A stretch of 64,000 nt of DNA from assembly GCA_913057205.1 (NCBI GenBank), contig CAJXNO010000002.1:80369-144368 (forward strand), in the 5' to 3' direction. Position numbers and translations under genes: made by a program. This stretch comes from an uncultured Flavobacteriales bacterium (GTDB lineage Bacteria; Bacteroidota; Bacteroidia; Flavobacteriales_G; Salibacteraceae). Of this stretch, positions 9,341 to 17,698 are shown one piece after another (within the stretch, counting starts at the first letter, position 1; the number at the start of each line of letters is the position of its first letter). Below the pieces are notes generated by a model. That model was not told where the DNA came from, did no database searches, and was given only the letters and a program-made list of their open reading frames with translations.

Positions 9341-9508
9341 TTAGCTACCGCAACCCACGCACTCGAATTCTGAGCTGCTCGGACGTACGCCGTTCAAGGT
9401 CATTTCGAGGTTATGGATCTTATCTCGGATCTCCATGTCTTGCATCATATTTCCGGTGAGGGAAGCTTTCAACGCTTCGATCTCGTTTTGCAATGCTGCT
9501 TTTTCCAT
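9341..9508 (-). CDS. 55-aa protein with Cys-rich tail (ends ECVGCGS)
   Basis: A short frame starting ATG at 9508 and ending TAA at 9341. It encodes 55 residues: a charged, probably helical first part (MEKAALQNEIEALKAS) with two Met-rich turns, then RPSSSEFECVGCGS at the end. The terminal C-x-x-C pair suggests metal or thiol chemistry at the C-terminus. There is no signal peptide, so it is cytoplasmic. It lies between the MFS gene (same strand) and the divergent SDR gene. Coding potential is inferred from codon composition and clean start and stop. I do not recognise a named family. Confidence 0.65.
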   Translation of the reverse strand: MEKAALQNEIEALKASLTGNMMQDMEIRDKIHNLEMTLNGVRPSSSEFECVGCGS

Positions 9509-9633
9509 TGATTTTGTTTTTTAGTTCGATACCGAATCTAGCGCAGGAATGGAGCGGATCAACACGAATCGCTTAGAGGTTTTCCAAAAGTTCTTGTGAA
9601 CTATTCCGCTGATAATGTGGTAGTATTACAGCA

Positions 9634-11082
9634 ATGAAGGTCTTATTAACAGGTGCAACAGGTTATATCGGCAAGCGATTGCTTCCTGTTTTGGTGCAAG
9701 CAGGTCATCAAGTGGTCTGCACCGTGCGGGATGAACGCAGGTTCAATGTACCTGAATCCATCCGCGAGCGGATCGAAGTGATCGAGCTGGATCTTCTGGT
9801 GGCGGAAACGCTAGAACGCATTCCAGGTGACATCGATGCGGCCTACTACCTCGTGCATTCCATGTCCTCTACCGGCGACTACCGTGAGCTGGAAGCACAG
9901 AGCGCGCATAACTTCAGGGCGCGCATGAATGACACGGAAGTGCAGCAAGTGATCTACTTGAGCGGAATGGTAAACCAAGATGAGCTCTCCAAGCACTTAG
10001 CGTCACGCAAGCAGGTTGAAGGTATTCTAGGAGAAGGTGATTATCACCTCACCACGCTTCGAGCAGGCATCATCATCGGTTCAGGCAGCGCCTCCTTCGA
10101 GATCATCCGCGATCTGGTGGAGAAGCTCCCGATCATGGTTGCCCCGAAGTGGTTGAACACCCGATGCCAGCCCATCGGAGTGCGGGATGTGTTGCAATGC
10201 TTGGAGAAAAGTCTGCATTGCAAGGAGACCTATGATCAAAACTTCGACATCGGTGGACCAGATGTGCTGACCTACCGAGAGATGCTCTTGGGATTTGCAC
10301 GTGTACGGGGTTTGCGCCGATCGATCTTGACCGTCCCCGTAATGACACCGCGGTTAAGTTCGTATTGGCTGTACTTCGTGACTTCTACCAGTTACAACTT
10401 GGCCACCTCCTTGGTGAACAGCATGAAGGTAGAAGTGGTGTGCCGGGATCGCCGGATCAATGGCATACTGCACATAGAGCCGGCGGGATATGAAGCATCC
10501 TTGCGACGCGCCTTCAAAAAGATCGAGAACAACGGGATCGTCTCGAGCTGGAAGGATGCCTACATCAGCAGCGGTATCAACATCAACATTGCCGATTTCA
10601 TCAAGGTACCGGAGTATGGCTGCTTGATCGACAAACGGTCGGCAGAGATGCAAGACAGAACTAAAACAATCAACAGGGTCTGGAGCATCGGCGGTGAGAA
10701 CGGCTGGTATTACGGCGACTGGCTATGGCAAATCAGGGGCTACCTAGACAAACTGGTGGGAGGCATCGGCCTGCGCAGGGGGCGGACCCTACCCAACGAG
10801 ATCAACGCGGGTGATTCACTGGACTTCTGGCGGGTTTTGTATGCCGACAAAAAACGCGGACACTTATTGCTCTACGCAGAGATGAAGCTCCCCGGAGAGG
10901 CATGGCTGGAGTTTAAGGTTCAAGACGATCGCTTGGTGCAAACCGCCACGTTCCGTCCGCTGGGCCTATGGGGGCGCCTGTATTGGTACGGGGTGTTGCC
11001 CTTTCATGGTTTCATTTTCAAGGGAATGTTGAAGGCGATCACCGGTGGTGAACCGGAGGTGCTGCGGGAGAAGGGGGTGTAA
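9634..11082 (+). CDS. SDR-type NAD(P)-binding protein with C-terminal DUF2867
   Basis: 482 residues. The N-terminal Rossmann motif GATGYIGKRL (residues 7-16) and the YLSGM segment place the first ~290 residues in the atypical short-chain dehydrogenase/NAD(P)H-binding group. The last ~150 residues (NRVWSIGGENGWYYGDWLWQIRGY, then LPNEINAGDSLDFWRV and MKLPGEAWLEFKV) match DUF2867. This two-domain protein is widespread in Bacteroidota, with no established substrate. It is single-gene, followed by a long non-coding gap. Confidence 0.88.
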   Translation: MKVLLTGATGYIGKRLLPVLVQAGHQVVCTVRDERRFNVPESIRERIEVIELDLLVAETLERIPGDIDAAYYLVHSMSSTGDYRELEAQSAHNFRARMNDTEVQQVIYLSGMVNQDELSKHLASRKQVEGILGEGDYHLTTLRAGIIIGSGSASFEIIRDLVEKLPIMVAPKWLNTRCQPIGVRDVLQCLEKSLHCKETYDQNFDIGGPDVLTYREMLLGFARVRGLRRSILTVPVMTPRLSSYWLYFVTSTSYNLATSLVNSMKVEVVCRDRRINGILHIEPAGYEASLRRAFKKIENNGIVSSWKDAYISSGININIADFIKVPEYGCLIDKRSAEMQDRTKTINRVWSIGGENGWYYGDWLWQIRGYLDKLVGGIGLRRGRTLPNEINAGDSLDFWRVLYADKKRGHLLLYAEMKLPGEAWLEFKVQDDRLVQTATFRPLGLWGRLYWYGVLPFHGFIFKGMLKAITGGEPEVLREKGV

Positions 11083-11638
11083 GCGATGCTCTCCTATGCA
11101 TGTGTATGTGTCTATCGTTCATCACTCTTGACGCTCTCCCGATAGCCAACGGGACTCATTCTCTAAATGCTGCCGTGCTGAGTTCTCACAGCCGCGCAAT
11201 TGCTCGGGACATGTTCATGATGAAACCTCCAATCAAAGTCGGCTATCAATCCCACACATCCCGATGCAAATCGGGATCTGTGGACGTTTACAGGAAATGC
11301 TCTTAGGATTGACTCCTAACTATCCTCCGATTCTCAGCCAGCTAGGCTTCATTCCTGTCCAATACTTTTTTAGAAAAAGTATCCAAAAATCGGAGAACTC
11401 AATCCCTTCGGTGTTTTGCCCGCAAGGCCACATCGCTGCTCGGCTAAACACCACCACCCGCAACGCTGCCGCGCTGAGTTTTCCAAGCCTGCGCTCATTA
11501 ACGGAATAATTTGACCTGATAGCTTCTAAGGGATTAAGGGAATTCATCAACGAAAACCTCGATAGCACGACCGTGCAATCTGTGGGTAAAGCAAATGAAA
11601 AAAGCCTCCAATTTCTTGAAAGCCTTTGTATCATTAAG
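11083..11638. repeat. Non-coding gap with hairpins and a direct repeat
   Basis: No convincing gene is present. The gap holds a near-palindrome CCCGATAGCCAACGGG (11138-11153), a hairpin of two 14-base arms with one mismatch and GCAA loop (11252-11283), and a perfect 9-bp inverted repeat ATACTTTTT/AAAAAGTAT (11362-11382). A ~28-bp direct repeat (11166-11193 and 11461-11488, built around GCTGCCGYGCTGAGTT) is also present. It resembles the repeat-filled gaps near 16.5, 44.8 and 55.4 kb. Confidence 0.6.
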
Positions 11639-11711
11639 TCGGGATGACAGGACTTGAACCTGCGGCCTCACGCCCCCCAGACGTGCACTCTACCAACTGA
11701 GCTACATCCCG
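11639..11711 (-). tRNA. tRNA-Pro (anticodon GGG)
   Basis: The minus strand folds as a complete cloverleaf. The acceptor stem is CGGGATG with CATCCCG and discriminator A. The D arm is GCTC/GAGT, the anticodon stem CACGT/GCGTG with loop CTGGGGG, which places GGG at positions 34-36. The T arm contains GGTTCAAGTCC. No CCA is encoded. The 5' end is repeated just outside the gene (see 11701-11771). Confidence 0.95.
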
Positions 11712-11771
11712 AATACTTGTTCGGGATGTGGCGAAGTGCTTGTCCGCCTGAGGCGGAAGCTACATCCCGAA
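11701..11771. repeat. Duplicated and inverted copies of the tRNA-Pro 5' end
   Basis: GCTACATCCCGAA occurs at 11701-11713 (inside the tRNA gene and just past it) and again at 11759-11771. Between them, TTCGGGATGTGGC (11720-11732) is its reverse complement with one mismatch. The enclosed piece also carries the palindrome TCCGCCTGAGGCGGA (11743-11757). The arrangement could be a small mobile-element scar or a long hairpin upstream of the tRNA. Confidence 0.7.
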
Positions 11772-11870
11772 AAGAGGTGTGCGAAAGTAAAAATCTAATG
11801 GTAATCTTTTGCTTTGATATTAGTTGATCTGGCAATGTACCTTCGTCGCTAGAGTTAAGCCTGAAGTTCC

Positions 11871-12851
11871 ATGAACCACTTCCTCCATAACCTCATCACC
11901 CGTACGCTTAAGCGTTACTATCGGCGGCATCCAGAGCAGATGGGGAAGGGTTTCCGGCTCATCAAAAAAGTGCGGGAAGTGGAAGTGGAATTGGTCAATG
12001 AGGTCTATGGTTTCACCTTTTTATTGGTGGGTGTACTTTCTGCCTCCTTCGGTATCTCAGGGTTCTTGATCCCTAGTGGGTTCATCGATGGTGGGGTGAT
12101 GGGTATTTCCTTGCTTCTGCATGAGATCACGCGCTTGGAGGTGCCCTTGCTTGTTGTGTTGCTCAACCTTCCTTTCGTGATCTTGGGCTACCGGGCCATC
12201 GGACGTAAATTCGCCTTAAAGAGCATCGGTGCCATTGCCTTGCTTGCCCTGGCCTTGTATGCCATCCCCTTCCCTTCTGTGACCACGGATCCCTTGCTGG
12301 TGGCAGTGTTTGGGGGATTCTTTCTCGGACTCGGCATTGGAACCGCCATCCGTGGTGGAGCCATCATTGATGGTACGGAGGTACTCGCGATATTCATCAG
12401 TCGAAAGTCAAGCCTAACGGTCGGTAACGTGATCTTGATCTTCAACCTCTTCATCTTTTCTGCGGCAGCCTACATCCTTTCCATTGAGATTGCCTTGTAT
12501 GCGATCTTGACCTACTTCGCCGCATCGAGAACGGTGGATTTCATCATCGATGGTATTGAGGAGTTCATGGAGGTAACCATTGTATCGGATCACAGCGAGG
12601 AAATCCGACACAGCATCACGAACAAGCTCGGTCGGGGCTGTACGATCCTGCAAGGCAAGAAAGGATTTGCAAAGCCCGGTGAGCCACTTGCCATGACCGA
12701 TGTGGTCTACACGGTGATTACCCGTTTAGAAATGGCCGAACTGCGGACCGAGGTAGACAAGATTGACCCCAAGGCCTTCATGGTGATGAGCTCCGTAAAA
12801 GATGCCCGCGGGGGCATGGTGAAGAAGAAGCCGATCAAGATAATCCATTGA
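11871..12851 (+). CDS. YitT family membrane protein (DUF161 + DUF2179)
   Basis: 326 residues. After a ~40-residue basic N-terminus there are about five or six membrane helices (residues ~45-215) with the YitT signatures FGISGFLIPSGFIDGG and GLGIGTAIRGGAIIDGTE. A cytoplasmic DUF2179-type domain follows (VTIVSDHSEEIRHSI, LGRGCTILQGKKGF, MSSVKDARGG). The family is conserved, but its transport function is unknown. It is a single gene on + and convergent with the HMA protein gene, with 4 bases between their stops. Confidence 0.9.
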   Translation: MNHFLHNLITRTLKRYYRRHPEQMGKGFRLIKKVREVEVELVNEVYGFTFLLVGVLSASFGISGFLIPSGFIDGGVMGISLLLHEITRLEVPLLVVLLNLPFVILGYRAIGRKFALKSIGAIALLALALYAIPFPSVTTDPLLVAVFGGFFLGLGIGTAIRGGAIIDGTEVLAIFISRKSSLTVGNVILIFNLFIFSAAAYILSIEIALYAILTYFAASRTVDFIIDGIEEFMEVTIVSDHSEEIRHSITNKLGRGCTILQGKKGFAKPGEPLAMTDVVYTVITRLEMAELRTEVDKIDPKAFMVMSSVKDARGGMVKKKPIKIIH

Positions 12852-12855
12852 TCAA

Positions 12856-13221
12856 TCATTCAACATTATATTTCGGTCGACAACACTGATCCAATCCCGC
12901 TACCTGCGCTGGTGATGCAGCTTGGTCATCGGCGTCAAAGCCAGCCTTGTTGATGGCATCTCGAATGGCCTCCGGTGTTTGCTTATCGCTCATGTAGGTT
13001 ACGCGGATCACTTCAGCCTCATCATCCACCCGCACCTTTCTAATTCCTGGTAGATCGATCAAATGGTTATAGATGCGCGTACCACAACTTTCGCAACGCT
13101 GGCAGTGGTCGCAATAGATGTTGGTCTTCACTTCGAGTTCAATCTTCTCGCTGTTCTGTGCGGATGCGGACAGACTAAACAGTAATCCGACCATCAAAAC
13201 GTTATGCTTGATCCAATTCAT
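12856..13221 (-). CDS. Exported heavy-metal-associated (HMA) domain protein
   Basis: 121 residues with a signal peptide (cleavage near SASAQN). The mature part is one HMA fold (VKTNIYCDHCQRCESC through IRDAINKAGFDADDQ). The metal-binding loop is unusual in carrying four Cys in CDHCQRCESC, not a simple C-x-x-C, and two more Cys sit near the end (DQCCRP). It is probably a periplasmic metal carrier. The gene is 18 bases downstream of the DASS transporter gene on the same strand, so the two are likely co-transcribed. Confidence 0.82.
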   Translation of the reverse strand: MNWIKHNVLMVGLLFSLSASAQNSEKIELEVKTNIYCDHCQRCESCGTRIYNHLIDLPGIRKVRVDDEAEVIRVTYMSDKQTPEAIRDAINKAGFDADDQAASPAQVAGLDQCCRPKYNVE

Positions 13222-13239
13222 CCGGCAAATATCAAAAAG

Positions 13240-14658
13240 CTACGCATAGAACAAATAGATCACTGCAACGATCACCAAGATGGAGAGGATGTTCATCCAA
13301 ATCCCGGCACGCATCATCTGCTTCACGTTCACCAATCCACTCGAATAGACCACCGCGTTGGGCGGCGTAGAGATCGGCATCATGAAAGCACAGCTGGCAG
13401 CCAGGGTAACAGGAATGGTGAGCAGCAGTGTGTTTACCTCCATCGCTTCAGCAATGCCAAAGACCACCGGGAGCAATACCGTTACCAAGGCCACATTGCT
13501 CATTACCTCGGTCATGAAGAGCGCGGCAACAGTTAAGGCGATCAAGAGTCCCAACACATCCTGAAAGCCCAAGGATGTGATCCATGCCACGATCTGATCG
13601 ATAAAGCCGGCGGCTTCCAACCCACTGGCTAGCGACAATCCACCCCCAAAGAGGATCAATATCCCCCACGGAAGCTTAGCCGCATCTGACCATTGCAGGA
13701 TGAACTTCCCCTCTTTCCAATCCAGCGGTACCGTAAAAAGCAGCAATCCTCCGAGCATCGCAATGCTGGTGTTGTTTAAGAAGCGGGTTTCGAATAGATC
13801 GTTCCAGAACGAAGCGCTGATCCACAAGAACACCGTAAAGCCGAAGATGATCATCACGAGTGCCTCTCCCCGCTTCACCTTGCCCAGGGCTTTCCAACGC
13901 GCTTCGAGCAATTCATCTACCCCGTCGATGTTGCCGGATCTGATCGGATACACCACCTTGGTGAGCAACAGGAATCCTGCGAGCAATAATCCTACACCCA
14001 CGGGCACTCCGATCTTCAACCATTCTAAGAAGGAAAAGTCGACGCCGAAATGCTCGTAGTAATAACCGGCAAAGACAAGGTTGGGCGGTGTACCGATCAA
14101 GGTGATCATTCCACCGATGTTCGCTGCGTATGCAATGCCCAACATCATCAGCAGCGCGAAGCGACCCAAGATAGGTTGTGTGCGCTCATCGGATCCGACC
14201 AACTCGATAACCGACAGTCCAATGGGCAGCAGCATAACCGCCGTAGCTGTATTCGAGATCCACATCGCCACACTGGCCGTTGCGAGCATGAAGCCAAAGA
14301 TGATCCCCGCGGGTCGTGAACCGGTCAGGCGCAGCAGTCCGAAGGCAATGCGTTCGTGCAAACGATGCGTTTCCATGCCCAAAGCGAGGATGAAGCCACC
14401 GAGGAAGAGGAATATGATCGGGTTGGCGTAAGGAATAAAGGTGGCGGAAACCGACAGAATGCCGAGCATGGGAAAGAGCACCATGGGCAGCATGGCCGTT
14501 ATGTAGAGCTCCACTGCCTCCAGCATCCACCAGATCAGCATCCACGCCGCTACGGCAAAGACCTTATTCTCCAGCGCCAGCTCAAAAGGTGCGATCAACA
14601 GCACCAGCAAAAAAGCCAAAGGACCGGCGGCCCAAGCCAACCATCGGAGGTAGTTCAT
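13240..14658 (-). CDS. DASS/SLC13 family sodium:anion symporter
   Basis: 472 residues from ATG 14658; a TTG start at 14682 is less likely. There are about 12 hydrophobic segments with two copies of the substrate/Na+-binding S-N-x motif of this family: SNTATAVMLLP in the first half and MSNVALVTVLLP in the second. WGILILFGGGLSLASGLEAAG is also typical. Family members import C4-dicarboxylates, phosphate or sulfate with Na+. The exact substrate is not readable. The HMA gene follows closely. Confidence 0.9.
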   Translation of the reverse strand: MNYLRWLAWAAGPLAFLLVLLIAPFELALENKVFAVAAWMLIWWMLEAVELYITAMLPMVLFPMLGILSVSATFIPYANPIIFLFLGGFILALGMETHRLHERIAFGLLRLTGSRPAGIIFGFMLATASVAMWISNTATAVMLLPIGLSVIELVGSDERTQPILGRFALLMMLGIAYAANIGGMITLIGTPPNLVFAGYYYEHFGVDFSFLEWLKIGVPVGVGLLLAGFLLLTKVVYPIRSGNIDGVDELLEARWKALGKVKRGEALVMIIFGFTVFLWISASFWNDLFETRFLNNTSIAMLGGLLLFTVPLDWKEGKFILQWSDAAKLPWGILILFGGGLSLASGLEAAGFIDQIVAWITSLGFQDVLGLLIALTVAALFMTEVMSNVALVTVLLPVVFGIAEAMEVNTLLLTIPVTLAASCAFMMPISTPPNAVVYSSGLVNVKQMMRAGIWMNILSILVIVAVIYLFYA

Positions 14659-14702
14659 GGCGCCAAAGTAAATGGAAGACAATGATTATCTTTCCTCCCA
14701 AG

Positions 14703-15185
14703 ATGGTTTTTGAGGAATATCAGCGCTTTAAGCAATGGTGGTTGTGGATGATCTTGATCGGCACAACGCTAATTCCGGTTTACGGATTGTTCCAACAGGT
14801 TTATTTGGGTATTCCCTTCGGAAACAACCCCGCATCGGATGAAGGATTGGTCGTCTTTCTCCTGCTCATGATGGCCATCTTGGCGCTCTTTGCTTTCAGC
14901 GCTCTACGCACCCGAATCGACGATACTGGCATCAAGATGGTCTTCATCCCCTTCAAGAAAAAGTCCGTGGCTTGGGATCAAATAGAACAACTCAGGGTGG
15001 TGAATTACGGTTTTGTAGGTGGATGGGGCGTTCGACTGTGGACCTCCTTCGGAACGGTCTACAACATATCTGGCAATAAAGGATTGTCCATCCAACTGAA
15101 AAATGGCAAGCAATTCTTGATCGGCACCGCCAAACCGGATGAACTGCAAGCTTATCTACAAAAACACAGAAGCAATTTTCTATGA
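14703..15185 (+). CDS. Two-helix membrane protein with PH-like domain
   Basis: About 160 residues from ATG 14703 (MVFEEYQRFKQWWLW); the ATG at 14682 is an alternative. Two transmembrane helices (WLWMILIGTTLIPVYGLF and LVVFLLLMMAILALFAFSAL) precede a soluble beta-rich part (RIDDTGIKMVFIPF, VAWDQIEQLRVVNY, GLSIQLKNGKQFLIGT) like bacterial PH-type domains. The function is unknown. Its TGA overlaps the ATG of the next gene by four bases (ATGA), so the two are translationally coupled. Confidence 0.75.
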   Translation: MVFEEYQRFKQWWLWMILIGTTLIPVYGLFQQVYLGIPFGNNPASDEGLVVFLLLMMAILALFAFSALRTRIDDTGIKMVFIPFKKKSVAWDQIEQLRVVNYGFVGGWGVRLWTSFGTVYNISGNKGLSIQLKNGKQFLIGTAKPDELQAYLQKHRSNFL

Positions 15186-16393
15186 AACACCTTCTACTCA
15201 CCCTCTCCTTTTTAGTGTTCACGATGGCTGTTCAGGCTCAAGAACATTGTGATGGAACGCGCTACATCGAGCCCGTATTCTCGGAGATCGATTCTACGAC
15301 CGGTATCTCTTTCGGACAGAACACCACTGTTGGCGGTGCCCTCAAGAACCTTCGTATGGATGTCTATTATCCAGCGCAGGAGTTCTTCTTCCGACGTCCA
15401 CTTGTGGTACTGGCCCATGGTGGAAGCTTCATCAGCGGTAACAGAAAGCAGCTTCGACTGCTCTGTCACACCCTTGCCCATCATGGCTTTGTAGCAGCAA
15501 CCATCGACTACCGATTGTACGACGATCTCAACCAGCAAGTGGATTCCATCATTGTATACGACGTGGTGGTGAAAGCTGCCTCAGACATGAAAGCGGCGGT
15601 GCGCTGGTTCAAAGAATCAGCAGCCACCTCCAATGAATTTGGTATCGATAGTAGTTTGATTATCGTGGGAGGTGTTTCTGCAGGTGCCATTACCGCTTTG
15701 CAATATGCCTATTTGGATACCAACGACTATGCAGCCGGTTCAGCCTTGGACTCGGTGATCCAGGCCAATGGTGGCATCCGAGGAACATCCAACAACCTGT
15801 TCGATTTTTCTGACGACATCATCGGTGTGCTGAACTATTCCGGTGCATTGAAAGAAGCGAAATGGGTAGACCCTTATGAACCAACGGTATTCAGCGTACA
15901 CGATGAATTCGATCCTGTTGTGCCGTATGGCCAGGACGTCACCACAGAGCTCGGCACCCCGGTAGAAGTTTCAGGAAGTGCCGCTGTGCACGAAGCCGCT
16001 CAGGAAGATGGCATACGCAGTCAACTCATCACAATCGAAGGCAGCAATGGCCACGTAAGCTACTTCCTGAATGGTCCCAACACGGCGGATTACGCCAATG
16101 TGATCGACAGCAGCATGCGTTTTCTAGAATACACCGTCTGCGACCGCATCAGCGGTTCGTATGCACCAAGCATCAAAAGCTTCACGGTCTTCCCCAACCC
16201 AGCAACGGAAAGCCTCCAAGTGAATGCTGCATTCCCCGTTCAAACCCTGAAGCTGTTTAACCTTCAAGGCAATTTGGTAAGAACAGCTGAAGCGAACGAA
16301 CTGGAAGTTTTGGGTTTACCCAAAGGAAACTACATACTCGAGGTCCACGGAAAACAAGGAGAACTGGAGCGTGAGCGGGTGGTGGTTTTTTAG
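15182..16393 (+). CDS. Secreted alpha/beta-hydrolase with T9SS type A sorting domain
   Basis: 403 residues with a signal peptide (ends AVQAQ). The core is an alpha/beta-hydrolase: the oxyanion-type motif LAHGGSFISG and nucleophile elbow GGVSAGA (GxSxG) are clear, and a His in SNGHVSYF is a good catalytic candidate. The last ~75 residues (FTVFPNPATESLQV through LPKGNYILEVHGKQ) are a type A C-terminal sorting domain, so the enzyme is exported through the T9SS. The substrate could be an ester or peptide; the fold alone does not decide. It starts inside the stop of the PH-like gene. Confidence 0.9.
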   Translation: MKHLLLTLSFLVFTMAVQAQEHCDGTRYIEPVFSEIDSTTGISFGQNTTVGGALKNLRMDVYYPAQEFFFRRPLVVLAHGGSFISGNRKQLRLLCHTLAHHGFVAATIDYRLYDDLNQQVDSIIVYDVVVKAASDMKAAVRWFKESAATSNEFGIDSSLIIVGGVSAGAITALQYAYLDTNDYAAGSALDSVIQANGGIRGTSNNLFDFSDDIIGVLNYSGALKEAKWVDPYEPTVFSVHDEFDPVVPYGQDVTTELGTPVEVSGSAAVHEAAQEDGIRSQLITIEGSNGHVSYFLNGPNTADYANVIDSSMRFLEYTVCDRISGSYAPSIKSFTVFPNPATESLQVNAAFPVQTLKLFNLQGNLVRTAEANELEVLGLPKGNYILEVHGKQGELERERVVVF

Positions 16394-16856
16394 TTTAGAC
16401 GAAAGAGGAAGGAGGAAAGACGAAAGACTTTATGAGCTTGCCTGAAAACGGTTGACAACTTCTAATGTGCTGCTTGCTGCTAGCTTCTAGCTGTTGGCAC
16501 TTCTTGTAGCTGTCATGCTGGCTTGTGCGCTTCAGGCGTAGGGTTATCCGCCTGGAGGTGGAGAACGTCTCGAAGCGCGACAGCGGAATCATTCCTTTAT
16601 CCCCTCTCCTTTTGGCTTGACCCAAAAGGAGCAAAAAGTCAAGGCTGTGTTAAAAATAAGAACCTGCTCTTCCCAAAGCCTAAGTTCGGCCGGATGATCT
16701 CCTCACCTACGTTCGGAGCTTTCCGGTCTCACTAAGGCTTCATTTTGATCAGAACCTCATTTTTCCCAAGGCCGATCTATTCGTTCTAAACAAGTACCCT
16801 CTTAAAACTTACGACTTGAGACTCAAGACTCCCCCTGACAGCCGATAGCTGACAGC
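16394..16856. repeat. Composite repeat gap: heptamer arrays, palindrome, dispersed unit
   Basis: No gene is supported. Three 7-bp-phase arrays are visible: 16398-16432 (GACGAAA, GAGGAAG, GAGGAAA, GACGAAA, GACTTTA), 16454-16502 (TGCTGCT twice, AGCTTCT, AGCTGTT and others) and 16811-16859 (GAGACTC, AAGACTC, CAGCCGA, TAGCTGA, CAGCTAA). A perfect 10-bp inverted repeat CTCCTTTTGG/CCAAAAGGAG lies at 16606-16631. The stretch 16505-16586 reappears in inverted orientation at 55540-55614. Confidence 0.7.
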
Positions 16857-16890
16857 TAAAAAAAAGGCCCCGCAAAGCGGAGCCTTTTTT
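16857..16890. terminator. Strong bidirectional terminator after peroxiredoxin gene
   Basis: A run of A's, then a stem GGCcCCGC paired with GCGGaGCC around AAA, then six T's. It reads as an intrinsic terminator in both directions and ends 18 bases past the peroxiredoxin stop on the minus strand. Confidence 0.85.
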
Positions 16891-16908
16891 GCACCTAAAA
16901 TCAAAATC

Positions 16909-17538
16909 TTAGTTACGCGACAAGTAGTCTGCAACACCATCGTGGGTGTCTTTTAGGCCTTCTGCGCCTTTGCTCCAGTTTGCTGGACATACTTCGCCTT
17001 TCTCTTCGAAGAACTGAAGTGCGTCTACCATGCGGAGTGCTTCATCTACGTTACGTCCGAGTGGAAGGTCGTTCACCAATTGGTGACGAACTACTCCTTC
17101 TTTGTCGATCAAGAACAAGCCACGGTAAGCTACCAACTCGCCTTCTGCTTGCAACATGCCTTCTTCATCATAGTAGAAGTCACCTGCCAACACATCGTAG
17201 TTGTGTGAGATGGTCTTGTTGGTATCGGCAACGATCGGGTATGTGATGCCTTCAATACCGCCTTTGTCCTTAGACAATTGCAACCAACCCCAGTGGCTCT
17301 GCTCTGTATCGGTTGATACGGCTACCACTTCTACGTTGCGCGACTTGAACTCATCCAATTTTGCTTGGAAAGCATGCAACTCGGTTGGACACACAAAAGT
17401 GAAGTCCTTTGGGTAGAAAAACAGTACAACGTACTTACCCTTGAATTGCTCTAGTGTAAAACCTTCTACGATCTCGTCACCATTGATCACTGCTGCTGCA
17501 TTGAAACCTGGTGCTTCCTTTCCTACTAATACTGCCAT
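16909..17538 (-). CDS. Typical 2-Cys peroxiredoxin (AhpC/Prx1)
   Basis: 209 residues. The peroxidatic Cys is C50 in FYPKDFTFVCPTE and the resolving Cys is C184 in EVCPANW, so it is a typical 2-Cys enzyme that reduces H2O2 and organic peroxides in the cytoplasm. The GGIEG motif is present, but the tail ends GVADYLSRN without a clear YF motif. The likely electron donor is thioredoxin, whose reductase is encoded at 6.3 kb. The gene is divergent from cdaA; a 17-bp palindrome (17620-17636) lies between them. Confidence 0.95.
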   Translation of the reverse strand: MAVLVGKEAPGFNAAAVINGDEIVEGFTLEQFKGKYVVLFFYPKDFTFVCPTELHAFQAKLDEFKSRNVEVVAVSTDTEQSHWGWLQLSKDKGGIEGITYPIVADTNKTISHNYDVLAGDFYYDEEGMLQAEGELVAYRGLFLIDKEGVVRHQLVNDLPLGRNVDEALRMVDALQFFEEKGEVCPANWSKGAEGLKDTHDGVADYLSRN

Positions 17539-17619
17539 TTTCTTTTGTTTTAGTTGATTTCCAATTCGGGTGCGAAGCTACTATAGATTGCGGCTTTAGA
17601 CAAGGTTTACGCTATTAGT

Positions 17620-17636
17620 AATATCTATGTGATATT
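17620..17636. promoter_or_regulatory. Candidate operator palindrome between peroxiredoxin gene and cdaA
   Basis: AATATC-TATGT-GATATT is a perfect inverted repeat with 6-base arms, 82 bases upstream of the peroxiredoxin start and 63 upstream of cdaA. Position and symmetry suit a transcription-factor site, but I cannot assign a regulator, and an AT-rich palindrome of this length can occur by chance. Confidence 0.3.
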
Positions 17637-17698
17637 GCCGTCATCTATGCACAAGGATTTTCATGCAGTACTGCAGAATTGACCTTATTATTGTAGCG

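Noticed and set aside
11100..11634. Several short frames in the gap after the SDR gene
   Set aside because: They overlap hairpins and repeats on both strands, with no family pattern or plausible codon use.
16395..16735. Short frames on both strands in the repeat gap
   Set aside because: Heptamer-driven peptide text and palindromes explain them; no conserved protein pattern.
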